DNA of 64,000 nucleotides from JADCCX01 sp031373545 (GCA_031373545.1 JANMMT010000029.1:1-64000), one strand, 5' to 3'. Shown: positions 1 to 9,525, numbered from the stretch's first letter. Translations and numbers: made by a program. Notes: generated by a model from the letters alone, not told the origin.

Positions 1-793
1 CGGCTTTGGAGCGCTGGTGTCCTTTGGCCACGCGGCCTTCATCGGTATCGGCGCCTACGGCATGGGCATGGCGGCCTCGCACGGGCAGGACGGCGTGCTT
101 ACCGGGCTGGCGGCGGCGCTGGGTGCATCCGCGTTGTTTGCACTGATCACCGGCGCAATCAGCCTGCGCACCAAGGGCGTGTATTTCATCATGATCACGC
201 TCGCTTTCGGGCAGATGGCCTTCTACACGGCGGCGTCGCTGCGGGCCTACGGCGGTGATGATGGCCTCACCATCGCCACGCGGTCGCTGGTGGCGGGCAC
301 CAAGGTGCTGGAGGGCGACCGCGTGTTTTACTACGCGGTGCTCGCCTGCATGATCGGCGTCTATGCGCTGTGCCGCGCGCTGGTCGGCTCGCGCTTCGGG
401 CGGGTGCTGCAAGGCGCCAAACAGAACCCGCAGCGCCTGCAGGCCATCGGCTTCAACCCCTATCCCTACCAGCTCGCGGCCTATGTGATCGCGGGCCTGA
501 TCGCGGGGCTGTCGGGCTTTTTGCTCGCCAACCTGACGGAGTTCGTCAGCCCGGCCTATATGTCGTGGCAGCGCTCGGGGGAACTGATCGTAATGGTGGT
601 GATGGGCGGGATGGGCACGGTGCATGGGGCCATCATCGGCGCGGCGGTGTTTCTGCTGCTGGAGGAATGGCTTTCAGGCCTGACGCAGCACTGGAAGGTG
701 ATTTTCGGGCCGCTGCTGGTGCTCATCGTGCTGTTCATGAAGGGCGGAATCGTCGGCGCGCTCGGCCGCCTGATGGCGAGGCGCGGCCCATGA
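1..793 (+). CDS. livM: Branched-chain amino acid ABC transporter permease LivM (5' truncated by window)
   Basis: The frame is open from base 2 and has no start inside the window; it begins in the conserved segment GFGALVSFGHAAF, which in LivM lies after the first membrane helices, so the gene is complete only beyond the left edge. About 263 residues remain, with several hydrophobic spans and a hydrophobic C-terminus ending in a short basic tail. LivM is one of two membrane permeases that pass leucine, isoleucine and valine across the inner membrane. The stop overlaps the livG start in an ATGA arrangement, so the genes are translationally coupled. Confidence 0.93.
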   Translation, partial: GFGALVSFGHAAFIGIGAYGMGMAASHGQDGVLTGLAAALGASALFALITGAISLRTKGVYFIMITLAFGQMAFYTAASLRAYGGDDGLTIATRSLVAGTKVLEGDRVFYYAVLACMIGVYALCRALVGSRFGRVLQGAKQNPQRLQAIGFNPYPYQLAAYVIAGLIAGLSGFLLANLTEFVSPAYMSWQRSGELIVMVVMGGMGTVHGAIIGAAVFLLLEEWLSGLTQHWKVIFGPLLVLIVLFMKGGIVGALGRLMARRGP

Positions 794-1562
794 TTGCCAC
801 AAACATGAACATGACCGAGCCCGTGCTGGAACTGCGAGGTCTCACCAAGAATTTCGGCGGATTGCGCGTCACTGACGATGTCTCGCTCGATGTGCGGCCG
901 GGGGAAATCCATGCCGTCATCGGCCCCAATGGCGCGGGCAAGACCACGCTGATTCATCAGATCTCGGGATTTCTGGCACCTGATGCAGGCAGCATTGTGC
1001 TCGGCGGGCGCGACGTGACGCGGCTGCCACCCGAGGCGCGCGCGCGGGCGGGGCTGGCGCGCTCGTTTCAGATCACCTCCATCTTGCCGGGCTTCTCAGT
1101 GCTGGAGAATGTGGCACTGGCCGTGCAGGCACGGACGGGGTCCAGCTTTCGCTTTTTCAAGCCGGTGCGCGGCGAAGCCATGCTCAATGATGAAGCCGCC
1201 GCCATTCTCACCCGCGTCGGGCTTGGGGAGCGCCTGCACCTGCCGGCGAGCGCTTTGGCGCACGGCGAAAAGCGCATGCTGGAGTTTGCCCTGGCGCTCG
1301 CCATGCAGCCCCAGGTGCTGCTGCTGGATGAGCCCATGGCGGGCGCGGGCCATGAGGAAGGCGCGCGGCTGGTGGCGCTGATGCAGAGCCTTGCAGGGCA
1401 AATCCCAATGCTGCTGGTCGAGCATGACATGGATGCGGTGTTCCGCCTCGCCACGCGCATTTCGGTGCTCGTCTATGGCCGCATCATCGCCAGTGGCCCG
1501 CCCGATACCATCCGCGCCAACCTTGAGGTGCGCGCTGCGTATCTTGGCGAGGAGGCCACGTG

Positions 1563-1563
<1 letters not shown>
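790..1563 (+). CDS. livG: Branched-chain amino acid ABC transporter ATP-binding protein LivG
   Basis: A 257-residue ABC ATPase. The Walker A motif GPNGAGKTT is at about residues 45-53, the signature region is LAHGEKRMLE near 156-165 (a LivG-type variant of LSGGQ), Walker B LLLDEP is at 177-182 and the switch histidine is in VEHD at about 210-213. The start ATG at 790 overlaps the livM stop and places the first beta strand at the normal distance from Walker A. The open frame extends upstream inside livM, but that part is not homologous. It energises uptake through LivM and its partner permease. Confidence 0.95.
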
Positions 1564-2306
<743 letters not shown>

Positions 2307-2687
2307 CGCACCTTCACCTCCATGCGGCAATCCGCTGGAGGTCTGGGTCGAACATAAGCCGGGGCCTCAGGATATCCGTCCACCGGGCGGGTCTTCACTG
2401 GCGGGGTCTTCACTGGCGGCTCTTGGGGCAATTGGGTGCATTTCTGCCTGATGGGCGTCTCCCGAGGCCCCGGCCCTTCCAACGGGGTGCCGGGCCAGGT
2501 AGAAACTGCTGACTTGCATTCACGAAGCGCTTCGCAAAACAAGTAATTATTCTTAATAATAGGAATATTTATATTTTGTCAAGACATGGACGCCCCGTGC
2601 CCGAAAATCAGACTTGCCACTGGCGCACGGGCCGGAATCCATGGCAACATCCCTGACCAATTTCACGCGCCAGAACCAGGATGATCC
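2307..2687. other. Intergenic region after livF with 15-bp duplication, spaced inverted repeat and AT-rich leader
   Basis: This 381-base gap has no convincing gene. It contains a perfect 15-bp tandem duplication (2389-2418), an 11-bp inverted repeat GCCGGGGCCTC (near 2358) and GAGGCCCCGGC (near 2464) separated by about 95 bases, and the palindrome GAAGCGCTTC near 2524. It ends with a sharply AT-rich stretch (about 2540-2582) that probably holds the promoter of the DUF1993-mccA unit. I could not fix -35 and -10 boxes with confidence. Confidence 0.6.
2389..2418. repeat. Perfect 15-bp tandem duplication
   Basis: The unit GGGTCTTCACTGGCG occurs twice head to tail with no mismatch. It is one of six short tandem arrays of similar unit length seen in intergenic DNA of this window. 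Confidence 0.85.
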
Positions 2688-3212
2688 ATGCCGATGCACT
2701 CTCAATCCGTCACCGTGTTCGTGCAGGGGCTGCAGGCGCTCGCCGCCATCCTGACCAAGGCAGAGGCCCACGGCGAAGCGAAGAAAATTGCGCCCGAGGT
2801 GATGCTGGGGCTCAGGTTGTCACCCGACATGTTCGATGTGAAGCGCCAGGTGCAGATCACCTGCGACTTTGCCAAGAACACGGCGGCGCGGCTCGCGGGG
2901 GTGGATATTCCCCGCATGCCCGACGAGGAGCAGACCTTCGGGGAATTGCAGGAGCGCATTGCCAGGACACTGTCTTTCATTGACGGGCTCGACGCCGCTG
3001 CCTTCGCGGATGCCGCGACCAAGACCGTGCAGTTTCCCATCGCGGGCAAACCCTTCCAGATGGAGGGAGAGGCCTATCTCGCCACGTTTGCGCTGCCGAA
3101 TTTCCATTTCCACATGACCACGGCTTACGCGATCCTGCGCGCCAACGGTGTGCCGCTCGGCAAGATGGATTACATGGGCGAAATCGCAGGCATGCGTCCG
3201 GCGGGAGCCTGA
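2688..3212 (+). CDS. DUF1993 domain-containing protein
   Basis: A 174-residue soluble protein that I recognise as DUF1993: an N-terminal alpha-helical segment, a central LSPDMFDVKRQVQ motif and the C-terminal signature NFHFHMTTAYAILRANG with GKMDYMG. The family is related to the DinB-like four-helix fold and its function is not established. A nearby in-frame ATG at 2694 is an alternative start. It ends three bases before mccA, so the two genes are probably co-transcribed from the AT-rich region upstream. Confidence 0.8.
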   Translation: MPMHSQSVTVFVQGLQALAAILTKAEAHGEAKKIAPEVMLGLRLSPDMFDVKRQVQITCDFAKNTAARLAGVDIPRMPDEEQTFGELQERIARTLSFIDGLDAAAFADAATKTVQFPIAGKPFQMEGEAYLATFALPNFHFHMTTAYAILRANGVPLGKMDYMGEIAGMRPAGA

Positions 3213-3215
3213 GCG

Positions 3216-5141
3216 ATGGATCTCTCGGCGAAGCTGCCCTCCGTTCTCATCGCCAACCGGGGCGAGATTGCCTGCCGCGTCATGCGCACAGCCAAGCGGC
3301 TCGGGATGCGGACCATCGCGGTCTATTCTGAAGCCGACCGGGATGCGCCCCATGTCAAGCAGGCCGATGAGGCACATCTGATCGGCCCCGCGCCCGCCAG
3401 CGAGAGCTACCTGCGCGCCGATGTGATTCTGGAAGTGGCCCGGCGCACGGGTGCTGCCTGCGTGCATCCGGGCTATGGCTTTCTCTCCGAAAACACCGCC
3501 TTTGCCGCCGATTGCGCGGCAGCTGGCATCGTCTTCGTCGGCCCGCCCTCTTCCGCCATCGAGGCAATGGGCCTGAAGGATGCGGCCAAGACGCTGGTGG
3601 AAAAGGCGGGTGTGCCGGTCGTGCCGGGGTATCACGGTGCGAACCAGGATGCGGCCTTCCTGAATGAAAAGGCCTATTCCATCGGCTATCCTGTGCTGAT
3701 CAAGGCTGTGGCGGGCGGCGGCGGCAAGGGCATGAAGCGTGTGGACAAGCACGCGGATTTTGATGAGGCGCTGGCCTCGGCCCAGCGCGAGGGCAAGAAC
3801 TCCTTCGGCGATGCGCGCGTGTTGATCGAAAAATACGTCACCGCCCCTCGCCATGTGGAAATACAGGTCTTTGGCGACACCTTTGGTAACGTTGTGCATC
3901 TGTTCGAGCGCGATTGCTCGGCGCAGCGCCGCCACCAGAAGGTAATCGAGGAAGCGCCTGCGCCCGGCATGACTCTTGAGGTGCGCACAGCCATGGGCAA
4001 GGCTGCGGTCGATGCGGCCAAAGCGGTCGGCTATGTGGGCGCGGGCACGGTGGAGTTCATCGCCGATGGCTCGCAGGGCCTGCGTGCCGTTGGTTTCTAT
4101 TTCATGGAGATGAACACCCGCCTGCAGGTGGAGCACCCGGTGACCGAGATGATCACCGGGCTTGATCTGGTGGAGCTGCAGTTTCGCGTGGCCGCAGGCG
4201 AGCCGCTGGGTTTTACGCAGGGTGATCTCAAAATCACGGGTCATGCGGTGGAGGCGCGGGTCTATGCCGAAGACCCTGAGCATGATTTTCTGCCCTCCAC
4301 GGGCAAGCTCTGGGCGCTGCAGCTGCCGCAGGAGGGTGGTGGCATCCGCGTGGACTCCGGCGTCGCGGAAGGCGGCACGGTCACGCCTCATTACGATCCG
4401 ATGATCGCCAAGGTGATTGCACACGGTGCGACACGCGACGAGGCGCTGGACCGGCTCTCGGCGGCGCTCGCGCAGACCATCGTGGCCGGGCCGAAAAGCA
4501 ATGTGCGTTTCCTGCGGTTGTTGGCCAACCATCCGGATTTTCGCGCCGGCAAGCTGGACACGGGACTGATCGAGCGGGAGAAAGTGGTGCTGGGGGCCGT
4601 GGAGCAGCCGGTGGATATGACTGCCGTCAGCGCAGCAGCGCAGCAGCTGTCCCGGATCTTGGCGCAGCCTGAAACGGCCGACCCTTTGATGTTGGCAGAT
4701 CCATGGAGCGTGAATGATGGTTTTGCCTTCACGCCGCGCACAAACCGCCTCACGCTGGTTGTGGACGGTGCGCGCCATGAGGCCGAGGTCGTCCCAGAGG
4801 TTGAGGCGACGTTCTCAGCGCGCAGCGATGATGCCATCCTCGTCATCCGCGACAACCGCCAGACCCGCGTGTCCCTCTTCGATCCCTTCGATGTGGACCT
4901 CGACGCGATGGACGACTCGGGCGGCGCGGCGGTCAAATCCCCCATGCATGGCAAGCTGGTTGCCGTGATGGTGCAGGCGGGCGACGCCGTCACCAAGGGG
5001 CAGAAACTCGCCATCGTCGAAGCCATGAAGATGGAGCATGCGCTGCTGGCCCCGCGCGACGGTGTGGTGGCGGAGATCATCGGCAGCATCGGCGGTCAGG
5101 TCGGCGAAGGCGCGAAGGTGGTGGTGCTGGCTGAAATCTAG
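3216..5141 (+). CDS. mccA: Acyl-CoA carboxylase biotin carboxylase/BCCP subunit (3-methylcrotonyl-CoA carboxylase alpha type)
   Basis: A 641-residue fusion of biotin carboxylase (about 1-450, beginning LIANRGEIACRV, with the glycine-rich ATP loop AVAGGGGKGMK and the MEMNTRLQVEHPVTE catalytic segment) and a C-terminal biotinyl domain with EAMKMEH; the biotinylated lysine is residue 605. EAMKMEH and the length fit the methylcrotonyl-CoA carboxylase alpha subunit (leucine breakdown), but propionyl- or acetyl-CoA substrates cannot be excluded. No carboxyltransferase (beta) gene is in the window. The Liv transporter upstream and isovaleryl-CoA dehydrogenase at 9.5-10.7 kb support the leucine reading. 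The 3' end overlaps convergent marC by 4 bases. Confidence 0.85.
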   Translation: MDLSAKLPSVLIANRGEIACRVMRTAKRLGMRTIAVYSEADRDAPHVKQADEAHLIGPAPASESYLRADVILEVARRTGAACVHPGYGFLSENTAFAADCAAAGIVFVGPPSSAIEAMGLKDAAKTLVEKAGVPVVPGYHGANQDAAFLNEKAYSIGYPVLIKAVAGGGGKGMKRVDKHADFDEALASAQREGKNSFGDARVLIEKYVTAPRHVEIQVFGDTFGNVVHLFERDCSAQRRHQKVIEEAPAPGMTLEVRTAMGKAAVDAAKAVGYVGAGTVEFIADGSQGLRAVGFYFMEMNTRLQVEHPVTEMITGLDLVELQFRVAAGEPLGFTQGDLKITGHAVEARVYAEDPEHDFLPSTGKLWALQLPQEGGGIRVDSGVAEGGTVTPHYDPMIAKVIAHGATRDEALDRLSAALAQTIVAGPKSNVRFLRLLANHPDFRAGKLDTGLIEREKVVLGAVEQPVDMTAVSAAAQQLSRILAQPETADPLMLADPWSVNDGFAFTPRTNRLTLVVDGARHEAEVVPEVEATFSARSDDAILVIRDNRQTRVSLFDPFDVDLDAMDDSGGAAVKSPMHGKLVAVMVQAGDAVTKGQKLAIVEAMKMEHALLAPRDGVVAEIIGSIGGQVGEGAKVVVLAEI

Positions 5142-5764
5142 CGCAAGCCGAAGGCCGCCTTTACGCCGTCCACCACGAATTGCACGGCGAGCGCCACCAG
5201 AATGATGCCGAGGAGCCGCGTCAGCACGATGTTGCCCGTGACGCCGAGCGCGCGGGAGATGCCCTCGGCGAAGCGAAACACCACCCAGCACATCAGGCAC
5301 ACGCCAATGATGATCGCGAGTAGCCCGCCGAGCTTGAGCGGGTCGCCCTGCGCCTGTCCCGCCAGCAGCATGGAGGCCGTGATCGCCCCCGGCCCCGCCA
5401 TGAGCGGGATGGCGAGGGGAAACGCCGCCACGTTGCGGATGTGATCGAGGTTGATGGCGGTGCGGGCGGTTTCTTCCTTGCGCTGGGTGCGCCGCTCGAA
5501 CACCATTTCAAAAGCGATCCAGAACAACAGCAAGCCGCCCGCAATGCGGAATGCGGGCAGTGTGATGCCCAGCAGCGCCAGCAACTTTTGCCCGACAAGC
5601 GCGAAGAAACACAAGGCCCCCGCCGCAATCAGCGTGGCGCGCCAGGCCACCTGCCGCTGCTCGGCCTGCGTCATGCCCAGCGTCAGCGCCAGGAAGATCG
5701 GCGCGATGGCGGGCGGGTCCACTGTGACCAGCAGCGTGATGAAGGCGTTGGAAAAGAAATCCAT
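5138..5764 (-). CDS. MarC family integral membrane protein
   Basis: A 208-residue protein with six hydrophobic spans and the family features LVTVDPPAIAPIFLALT near the N-terminus and AIPLMAGPGAIT in the middle. MarC-family proteins are inner-membrane proteins once linked to multiple antibiotic resistance; their transport role is unproven. The ATG at 5764 is the only reasonable start. The gene converges on mccA, sharing 4 bases at the stop codons, so transcription from the two sides collides. Confidence 0.88.
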   Translation of the reverse strand: MDFFSNAFITLLVTVDPPAIAPIFLALTLGMTQAEQRQVAWRATLIAAGALCFFALVGQKLLALLGITLPAFRIAGGLLLFWIAFEMVFERRTQRKEETARTAINLDHIRNVAAFPLAIPLMAGPGAITASMLLAGQAQGDPLKLGGLLAIIIGVCLMCWVVFRFAEGISRALGVTGNIVLTRLLGIILVALAVQFVVDGVKAAFGLR

Positions 5765-5814
5765 GGCTCAGTGTGGCGCGGCGCAGCATATGCCGCAAGA
5801 TGCCAGCACCGCCG

Positions 5815-6291
5815 TCACCACCAGCGCGGCACGCGGGCGGCATAGGCTGGCCACTCATCCGCAAAACGCGCAGCCAGATGCGCCTCCTCGCGCACCACAG
5901 CGAGGGGGACCAACGCCGTGAACAGCAGCGGCACAGCGGCGAAGCGCCAGAGGTTGCCGGTAGCGAGCGCAAGGCCAAGGAACGCAATCAGCATGGCCAG
6001 ATACATGGGGTTGCGCGTGCGGTTGTAGAGGCCAAAGCTCACGAGACGTTCGGCGGGCGCGACGGGGCTGACGGGCGTGCCTGCGCCGGCAAAGCTGCGC
6101 AGCGCGAGGTAATTGACGGTGAGGCCGAGCGCCACCAGCGCCCAGCCCACGGCCACCAGCACGTCATCCCAGATGCGCCCGGCACTGAGGATGGGCAGCG
6201 GAACAAGCATCTGCGCCAGCCACGGAACCAGCAGTGCAAGCGCATAGAGAATCGGCGGCCATGGCAGCGTGTTGGGGCGGGAGGTGTTCAT
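5815..6291 (-). CDS. Isoprenylcysteine carboxyl methyltransferase-like membrane protein
   Basis: A 158-residue membrane protein with four hydrophobic segments and the C-terminal NRTRNPMYLAMLIAFLGLAL plus EEAHLAARFADEWPAYAARVPRW pattern of the PEMT/ICMT fold, which binds S-adenosylmethionine at the membrane face. The bacterial substrate is unknown. I chose the ATG at 6291 because the frame further upstream runs through the palindromic repeat at 6338-6446 and gives unconserved sequence. It may share a promoter region with the divergent glucan gene. Confidence 0.75.
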   Translation of the reverse strand: MNTSRPNTLPWPPILYALALLVPWLAQMLVPLPILSAGRIWDDVLVAVGWALVALGLTVNYLALRSFAGAGTPVSPVAPAERLVSFGLYNRTRNPMYLAMLIAFLGLALATGNLWRFAAVPLLFTALVPLAVVREEAHLAARFADEWPAYAARVPRWW

Positions 6292-6337
6292 GGGCCACGT
6301 GTTGCAGCGGAGCGCGCGTTGGTCAATGTGGCTGAGC

Positions 6338-6446
6338 GTCATTCCGGGGCAAGCGTTTGCGAGAGTCCGGAATCCAGACTTCTGAAACCGAATCAAGACT
6401 GGCTTCCGGGCTGTGTTCCGCTTGCGCTTCACAGCCCCGGAATGAC
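6338..6446. repeat. Palindromic extragenic repeat, copy 1 of 2
   Basis: A 109-bp imperfect palindrome with ends GTCATTCCGGGG and CCCCGGAATGAC and inner CCGGAATCCAG / CTGGCTTCCGG. A second copy with the same ends and inner motifs lies at 47331-47432. It resembles short palindromic repeats common between genes in rhizobial genomes. It sits between the ICMT-like gene and the glucan gene. Confidence 0.85.
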
Positions 6447-6516
6447 ATCAGGCTCCCCTGTTCGACAATGTTCATCCAGCCTCCTATATGCGGCGGCGAC
6501 AGTTGAAAGCTCTGCC

Positions 6517-8145
6517 ATGACCGACCTTGACCGCCGCACGCTCCTCACCCTGACCGCCGCTGCGACGCTGCTGGGCAACGCTCCCGCACAAGCACAAGCA
6601 CGTGCCAGCGGGCTGGAGCTTGGGGCCGCGCAGGCGTTCAACTTTGAAATTCTGGTGGCCCGTGCCAAGGCGCTGGGCGCGCGCGCCTATGCCCCGCCCG
6701 TGACGCCTGCGCCCGATGTGCTGGAGCAGATCGATTACGACGCCCATGGCAAGATCAGATACAAGCCGGAGTTTGCACCCTTCAGCGCCGAGCAGCGGCT
6801 TGAGGGCGCGCGCGAACCGCAGATTCGTCGGGGCAAATATCCCGTCACGTTCTTTCACCTCGGGCGCTATTTCAAGAAACCGCAGCGCATTCACCTGATT
6901 GAGGGCACCAGCGCCCGCGAGATCATTTACCGCGAGGATTACTTCGACATGCCGGCCGACAGCGTGGCCCACAAACTGCCCAAGGGCGCAGGCTTTGCGG
7001 GCTTTCGCTTTCAGGAATCAAATGAGGGCGGCAAGGGCTGGAAGGGCAAGGATCTGCCCTGGCAGCAGAACGACTGGGTGGCGTTTCTGGGCGCTTCCTA
7101 CTTCCGCGCCATCGGCGACGAGTTTCAATACGGCCTCTCGGCGCGCGGCATGATGATCGACGCGGCCATCGCGGGTGCGGCGGAAGAGTTTCCCGACTTC
7201 ACCCATGTCTGGCTGGAGCGCGGCGACGGCGACGCCGTGACCGCCTATTGCCTGCTCGACGGGCCATCACTGGCGGGCGCGTTTCGCTTCGTCATGCGGC
7301 GCGGCAAGGGCGTCACCATGGAAATCGAGAAGCATCTGTTCGTGCGCAAACCCGTGCAGCGCTTCGGGGTCGCGCCGCTGACATCCATGTTCTGGTATGC
7401 CGAAGGGGCCAAGCCCACCGCCATCGACTGGCGGCCGGAGGTGCATGATTCGGACGGGCTGGCGATCTGGACAGGCGCAGGCGAGCGCATCTGGCGGCCG
7501 CTCAACAACCCGCGCCGCACCGTGGCGTCGGCCTTCGGCGATGACAACCCGCGCGGCTTCGGCCTGTTGCAACGGGACCGTGTGTTCGAGAATTATCAGG
7601 ACGGCGTGTTCTACGAGCGCCGCCCCTCGCTGTGGGTGGAGCCCATAGGCAACTGGGGGCGCGGCGCGGTGCAGCTCATTGAAATTCCCACCGACGATGA
7701 GATCCATGACAACATCGTGGCGGCGTGGGTTCCCGAGCAACCCGTAAAAGCGGGAGACAGCTTCCGCTTTGCTTACAAGCTGCACTGGCAGGCCGACGAG
7801 CCGACGCCCACGTCGCTGGGGCGCTGCGTCGCCACGCGCCTGGGCAACGGTGGCCAGCCGGGCACAGATCGCCCAAGAGGTGTGCGCAAGTTCCTGGTGG
7901 AGTTCAAGGGCGGCCCGCTCGCCAACATCCCCTTTGGCAAAAGGCCTGAGGCGGTGCTGTCCACCTCGCGCGGCACGTTCTCCTATGTGTTCACGGAGGC
8001 CGTGCCCAATGATGTTTCGGGCCATTGGCGCGCGCAATTCGACCTCACGGCAGAGGGCGATGAGCCGGTGGAACTGCGGTGCTTCTTGAAGCTCGGCGAC
8101 GAGGTGCTGACCGAGAGCTGGCTGTATCAATACTGGCCGTTTTGA
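6517..8145 (+). CDS. opgD: Periplasmic glucan biosynthesis protein, OpgG/OpgD (MdoG) family
   Basis: A 542-residue exported protein of the osmoregulated periplasmic glucan family. The N-terminus carries twin arginines (LDRRTLLTL) followed by a hydrophobic stretch and an AQAQA cleavage site, a Tat-like signal that favours the OpgD branch. The mature part shows the family's FDLGRYFKK-like segment and GNWGRGAVQLIEIPTDDEIHDN near residue 390. The true start is the ATG at 6517; the frame stays open far upstream only by chance. No glucosyltransferase opgH is nearby, so the partner enzyme must lie elsewhere. Confidence 0.88.
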   Translation: MTDLDRRTLLTLTAAATLLGNAPAQAQARASGLELGAAQAFNFEILVARAKALGARAYAPPVTPAPDVLEQIDYDAHGKIRYKPEFAPFSAEQRLEGAREPQIRRGKYPVTFFHLGRYFKKPQRIHLIEGTSAREIIYREDYFDMPADSVAHKLPKGAGFAGFRFQESNEGGKGWKGKDLPWQQNDWVAFLGASYFRAIGDEFQYGLSARGMMIDAAIAGAAEEFPDFTHVWLERGDGDAVTAYCLLDGPSLAGAFRFVMRRGKGVTMEIEKHLFVRKPVQRFGVAPLTSMFWYAEGAKPTAIDWRPEVHDSDGLAIWTGAGERIWRPLNNPRRTVASAFGDDNPRGFGLLQRDRVFENYQDGVFYERRPSLWVEPIGNWGRGAVQLIEIPTDDEIHDNIVAAWVPEQPVKAGDSFRFAYKLHWQADEPTPTSLGRCVATRLGNGGQPGTDRPRGVRKFLVEFKGGPLANIPFGKRPEAVLSTSRGTFSYVFTEAVPNDVSGHWRAQFDLTAEGDEPVELRCFLKLGDEVLTESWLYQYWPF

Positions 8146-8149
8146 TTGT

Positions 8150-8770
8150 TCAGGTGATCGGTAGCACCAATGCGTTGCCATAACCGGGGCGCGCCGCAAG
8201 CCTCGCAATCCAGGCCTCCACATGCGGCGCGGGCGGGCGCGCAATCGGCATGTTGAGCCAACGAAAGATCGTGGGGCCCAGCGCGATGTCACCGATGGTG
8301 GGCTGATTGCCCGCAAGCCATTCCTTGTCCGCTAGCTCTGCCTCCAGCATGGCCATCAGCGGATGCGTCTTGGCGAGGGAGGCTTCGATGGCCGCGGCAT
8401 CGCGCTTCTCCGGCGGGGTGCGGATGAGGCCCATGAAGGCGGGCGCATAGGCCGCATAAAAGCTGAAGGCTTGCCAATCCATCCAGCGGTCTGAGAGCGC
8501 GCGCTGCTTCGGGTCGGTCGGCCAGAGCGTGCCCGCGCCGTACTGCGCCGCCAGATAACGCACGATTGTGTTGGACTCCCACAGCACAAATTCCCCATCG
8601 ATCAGAACAGGCACCAACCCGTTGGGGTTCATGGCGAGGTAGGCGGGCTCCTTCACCTTGCCGAAGACGCCGCCCGCATCCAGCCGCTGGTAGGGCCGCT
8701 TCAACTCCTCGCAGGCCAGCACGACCTTCTGCACGTTGATGGAGTTGATGCGGCCGTGGATGGTGAGCAT
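8150..8770 (-). CDS. Glutathione S-transferase family protein
   Basis: A 206-residue cytosolic GST. The thioredoxin-like N-domain (about 1-78) includes GLVPVLIDGEFVLWESNTIVRYLA, where the cis-Pro and the ESN glutathione-binding triplet are visible. The helical C-domain includes PTIGDIALGPTIFRW. Such enzymes conjugate glutathione to electrophiles or act as reductases; the substrate is not inferable. The gene converges on the glucan gene, leaving only four bases between stops. Confidence 0.9.
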   Translation of the reverse strand: MLTIHGRINSINVQKVVLACEELKRPYQRLDAGGVFGKVKEPAYLAMNPNGLVPVLIDGEFVLWESNTIVRYLAAQYGAGTLWPTDPKQRALSDRWMDWQAFSFYAAYAPAFMGLIRTPPEKRDAAAIEASLAKTHPLMAMLEAELADKEWLAGNQPTIGDIALGPTIFRWLNMPIARPPAPHVEAWIARLAARPGYGNALVLPIT

Positions 8771-8779
8771 GGGGGTTTC

Positions 8780-9163
8780 CTAGCGGATTTGATGGACCTT
8801 AACGCCCAGCTCGACCTCTGACCACGCTCTGTCAGCCGTTATCACTGGCAAGGACCAGCGCAGCCCTGTGGCCAGACAGGCGCGATCTCCGAAAGAAATG
8901 TCGCTGTAGCGGGTTGCCGCCCTCATGTGGCCCGCAAGCCGGGCGATTTCCTGATCAAATACGAAAATGGTTGGCGCCAACTGTGCGATGCGACGTTCGG
9001 CCCAGCCCATTTCGGCCCCGCGATCGGACAGCTTCGCCAACGCTTCCGACGCATTGACGGCTGACATCGCGGCGTCAGTTCCGTGGCGTAATATGGCATC
9101 AACACCCGGCTCACCGAAGATCATCGCCAGCAGGGCCGATGAATCAAGAACGTGGGTCGGCAA
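8780..9163 (-). CDS. PIN-domain toxin (VapC/FitB type)
   Basis: A 127-residue PIN domain: acidic residues D7 (VLDSSALL), E40 (NASEALAK), D93 (SFGDRACLA) and D111 (ITADRAW) match the metal-binding quartet of VapC-type RNases that cleave tRNA or rRNA. I prefer the TTG at 9163, which overlaps the antitoxin end by 20 bases and has GGAAAGGG upstream; an ATG at 9217 would add 18 residues without PIN similarity. Toxin and antitoxin are translationally coupled, as is usual for this module. Confidence 0.85.
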   Translation of the reverse strand: MPTHVLDSSALLAMIFGEPGVDAILRHGTDAAMSAVNASEALAKLSDRGAEMGWAERRIAQLAPTIFVFDQEIARLAGHMRAATRYSDISFGDRACLATGLRWSLPVITADRAWSEVELGVKVHQIR

Positions 9164-9476
9164 CGAACGGGCCCTTTCCGCTGCGGGCACGCTCGGAGAG
9201 CCATTCGTTCGATTCAACCGTTTCTTTCCATGCTTCCAGATGGCGCTCTGCGATCAATTCATCAGATGCCAAAAGGCCCGGAACAGCAAACGCCGCCGCC
9301 TCGCGCTGCGTTTCCCGCAGAATCTGCAGATATCTTTCCATGTCGGGTGCTAGGGCCACTGCCTCGCCGACGATGTGGCGGAGTTCACTTTCCACGCTGC
9401 GCCCGTTCGCTGCCGCCTTTAGGCGCAGCGCCTTATGGGCCTCATCGGGGAGATTGCGGATCGTGAGTGTGGCCAT
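9144..9476 (-). CDS. Ribbon-helix-helix antitoxin (FitA/VapB type)
   Basis: A 110-residue protein starting MATLTIRNLPDEAHKALRLKAAANGRSVESEL, the FitA-like ribbon-helix-helix DNA-binding domain (about 1-45), followed by a helical tail that should wrap the PIN toxin. It lies directly upstream of and overlaps the toxin. Complexes of this type bind palindromes in their own promoter; a matching inverted repeat lies at 9497-9514, just upstream of the start. Confidence 0.87.
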   Translation of the reverse strand: MATLTIRNLPDEAHKALRLKAAANGRSVESELRHIVGEAVALAPDMERYLQILRETQREAAAFAVPGLLASDELIAERHLEAWKETVESNEWLSERARSGKGPFVADPRS

Positions 9477-9484
9477 GCAAAAGT

Positions 9485-9514
9485 GATAGCATTGATAGCA
9501 TTGCAGTCAATGCT
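9485..9514. promoter_or_regulatory. Probable autoregulatory operator of the toxin-antitoxin pair
   Basis: Two tandem copies of GATAGCATT (9485-9502) run into a perfect inverted repeat AGCATTG-N4-CAATGCT (9497-9514), 21 bases upstream of the antitoxin ATG. Position and symmetry fit the binding site of an RHH antitoxin. This is an inference from pattern and place. Confidence 0.6.
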
Positions 9515-9525
9515 TCTGGCATTCC

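Noticed and set aside
2820..4778. Open frame of 652 codons on the minus strand
   Set aside because: It lies wholly antisense to the carboxylase gene, is rich in His and Arg as expected of a GC-rich shadow frame, and has no recognisable domain.
5773..6516. 248-codon N-terminal extension of the glucan protein
   Set aside because: The signal peptide begins at the ATG at 6517; the extension runs through the antisense of the ICMT-like gene and the palindromic repeat.
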